Source: an uncultured Clostridia bacterium (GTDB lineage Bacteria; Bacillota; Clostridia; Oscillospirales; Ruminococcaceae). From it: a stretch of DNA of 5,598 nt. The stretch is taken from NCBI GenBank assembly GCA_947588775.1, contig CANPZQ010000125.1:1-5598 (forward strand). Reading direction: 5' to 3'. Positions 5,418-5,598 of this stretch are shown here, piece after piece (position 1 is the first letter of the stretch; every line of letters starts with the position of its first letter). The translations under genes and the position numbers were made by a program. The notes beneath the pieces were generated by a model. It saw only the letters and a list, made by a program, of their open reading frames with translations, ran no database searches and was not told where the DNA came from.

Positions 5418-5598
5418 ATGGCTTTATTTGAAAACTATGAGAGAAGAATCGACAAAATCAACGCGGTTCTCGCTCAGTACGGTATCTCCTCTGTTGAGGA
5501 ATGCAAAGAAATCACCCTTGCAAAGGGAATCGACTGCGATAAAATCGTCCGCGAAACCCAGCCCATCTGCTTTGAGAACGCCGTCTGGGCCTATACCG
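5418..5598 (+). CDS. GGGtGRT family protein, N-terminal part (cut by right edge)
   Basis: Sixty codons are visible, starting at ATG 5418. MALFENYERRIDKINAVLAQ followed by a YGI turn and, at 48-60, QPICFENAVWAYT match the N-terminus I know for the GGGtGRT family. The family is named for a glycine-rich motif that would lie beyond the edge and so cannot be checked here. The family is widespread in anaerobic Firmicutes, is found beside the NifU-like gene, and has no firmly established activity that I know of. Three Cys (29, 40, 51) are visible; Cys51 in PICFENA lies in a segment I recall as conserved. The tight spacing to the upstream gene argues for joint work with the scaffold protein, for example in metal-cluster handling, but that is inference. 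Confidence 0.8.
   Translation, partial: MALFENYERRIDKINAVLAQYGISSVEECKEITLAKGIDCDKIVRETQPICFENAVWAYT

Overview
The window looks like a chromosomal segment from a Gram-positive Clostridia bacterium, probably one of the GC-rich gut Oscillospiraceae/Ruminococcaceae-type lineages. This rests on strong AGGAGG-type ribosome binding sites, a TTGTAA-17-TATACT promoter, a secreted protein with an NPGTG sorting-type tail, and the clostridial pairing of a NifU-like scaffold with a GGGtGRT protein. The lineage is an inference from these features, not from a search.

Layout, left to right. (1) Positions 1-2865, minus strand: one uninterrupted open frame of 955 codons that runs off the left edge. It begins with a complete ECF-type sigma-70 factor (about 180 residues) and continues without a stop into a very large extension of more than 770 residues, made of helical regions and at least two related beta-rich modules. 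I found no stop in this frame by reading every codon. (2) Positions 2866-3366: a 500-base gene-free stretch. It holds a candidate ECF-type promoter for the sigma gene, a C-rich/G-poor tract (read on the minus strand) resembling a Rho loading region, a pair of inverted palindromic elements with G-quadruplex cores and compensated stems, and a third long imperfect hairpin. (3) Positions 3367-4557, minus: a 396-residue secreted, probably cell-wall- or membrane-anchored protein of unknown function. (4) Positions 4558-4728: a divergent intergenic region with a very good housekeeping promoter pointing right. (5) Positions 4729-5397, plus: a NifU/IscU-like iron-sulfur scaffold-type protein whose last residues are frame-shifted relative to the family ending. 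(6) Positions 5418-5598, plus: the first 60 codons of a GGGtGRT-family protein, cut by the right edge.

How the parts relate. Genes 5 and 6 form a short operon from one promoter; this pairing is conserved in anaerobic Firmicutes, but its biochemical job is not settled as far as I know. The sigma-fusion gene seems to have its own, possibly self-recognised promoter and no separate anti-sigma gene beside it in the window. The large extension is therefore the natural candidate for the control or sensor part. The secreted protein lies upstream of the sigma gene on the same strand, but is separated from it by the repeat-rich, terminator-like region, so they are probably separate transcription units.

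The two most unusual items are the giant sigma-factor fusion, which has an internal ribosome binding site and ATG exactly at the domain boundary, and the paired hairpin/G-quadruplex elements at 3013-3201, whose stems differ in sequence yet stay perfectly paired.
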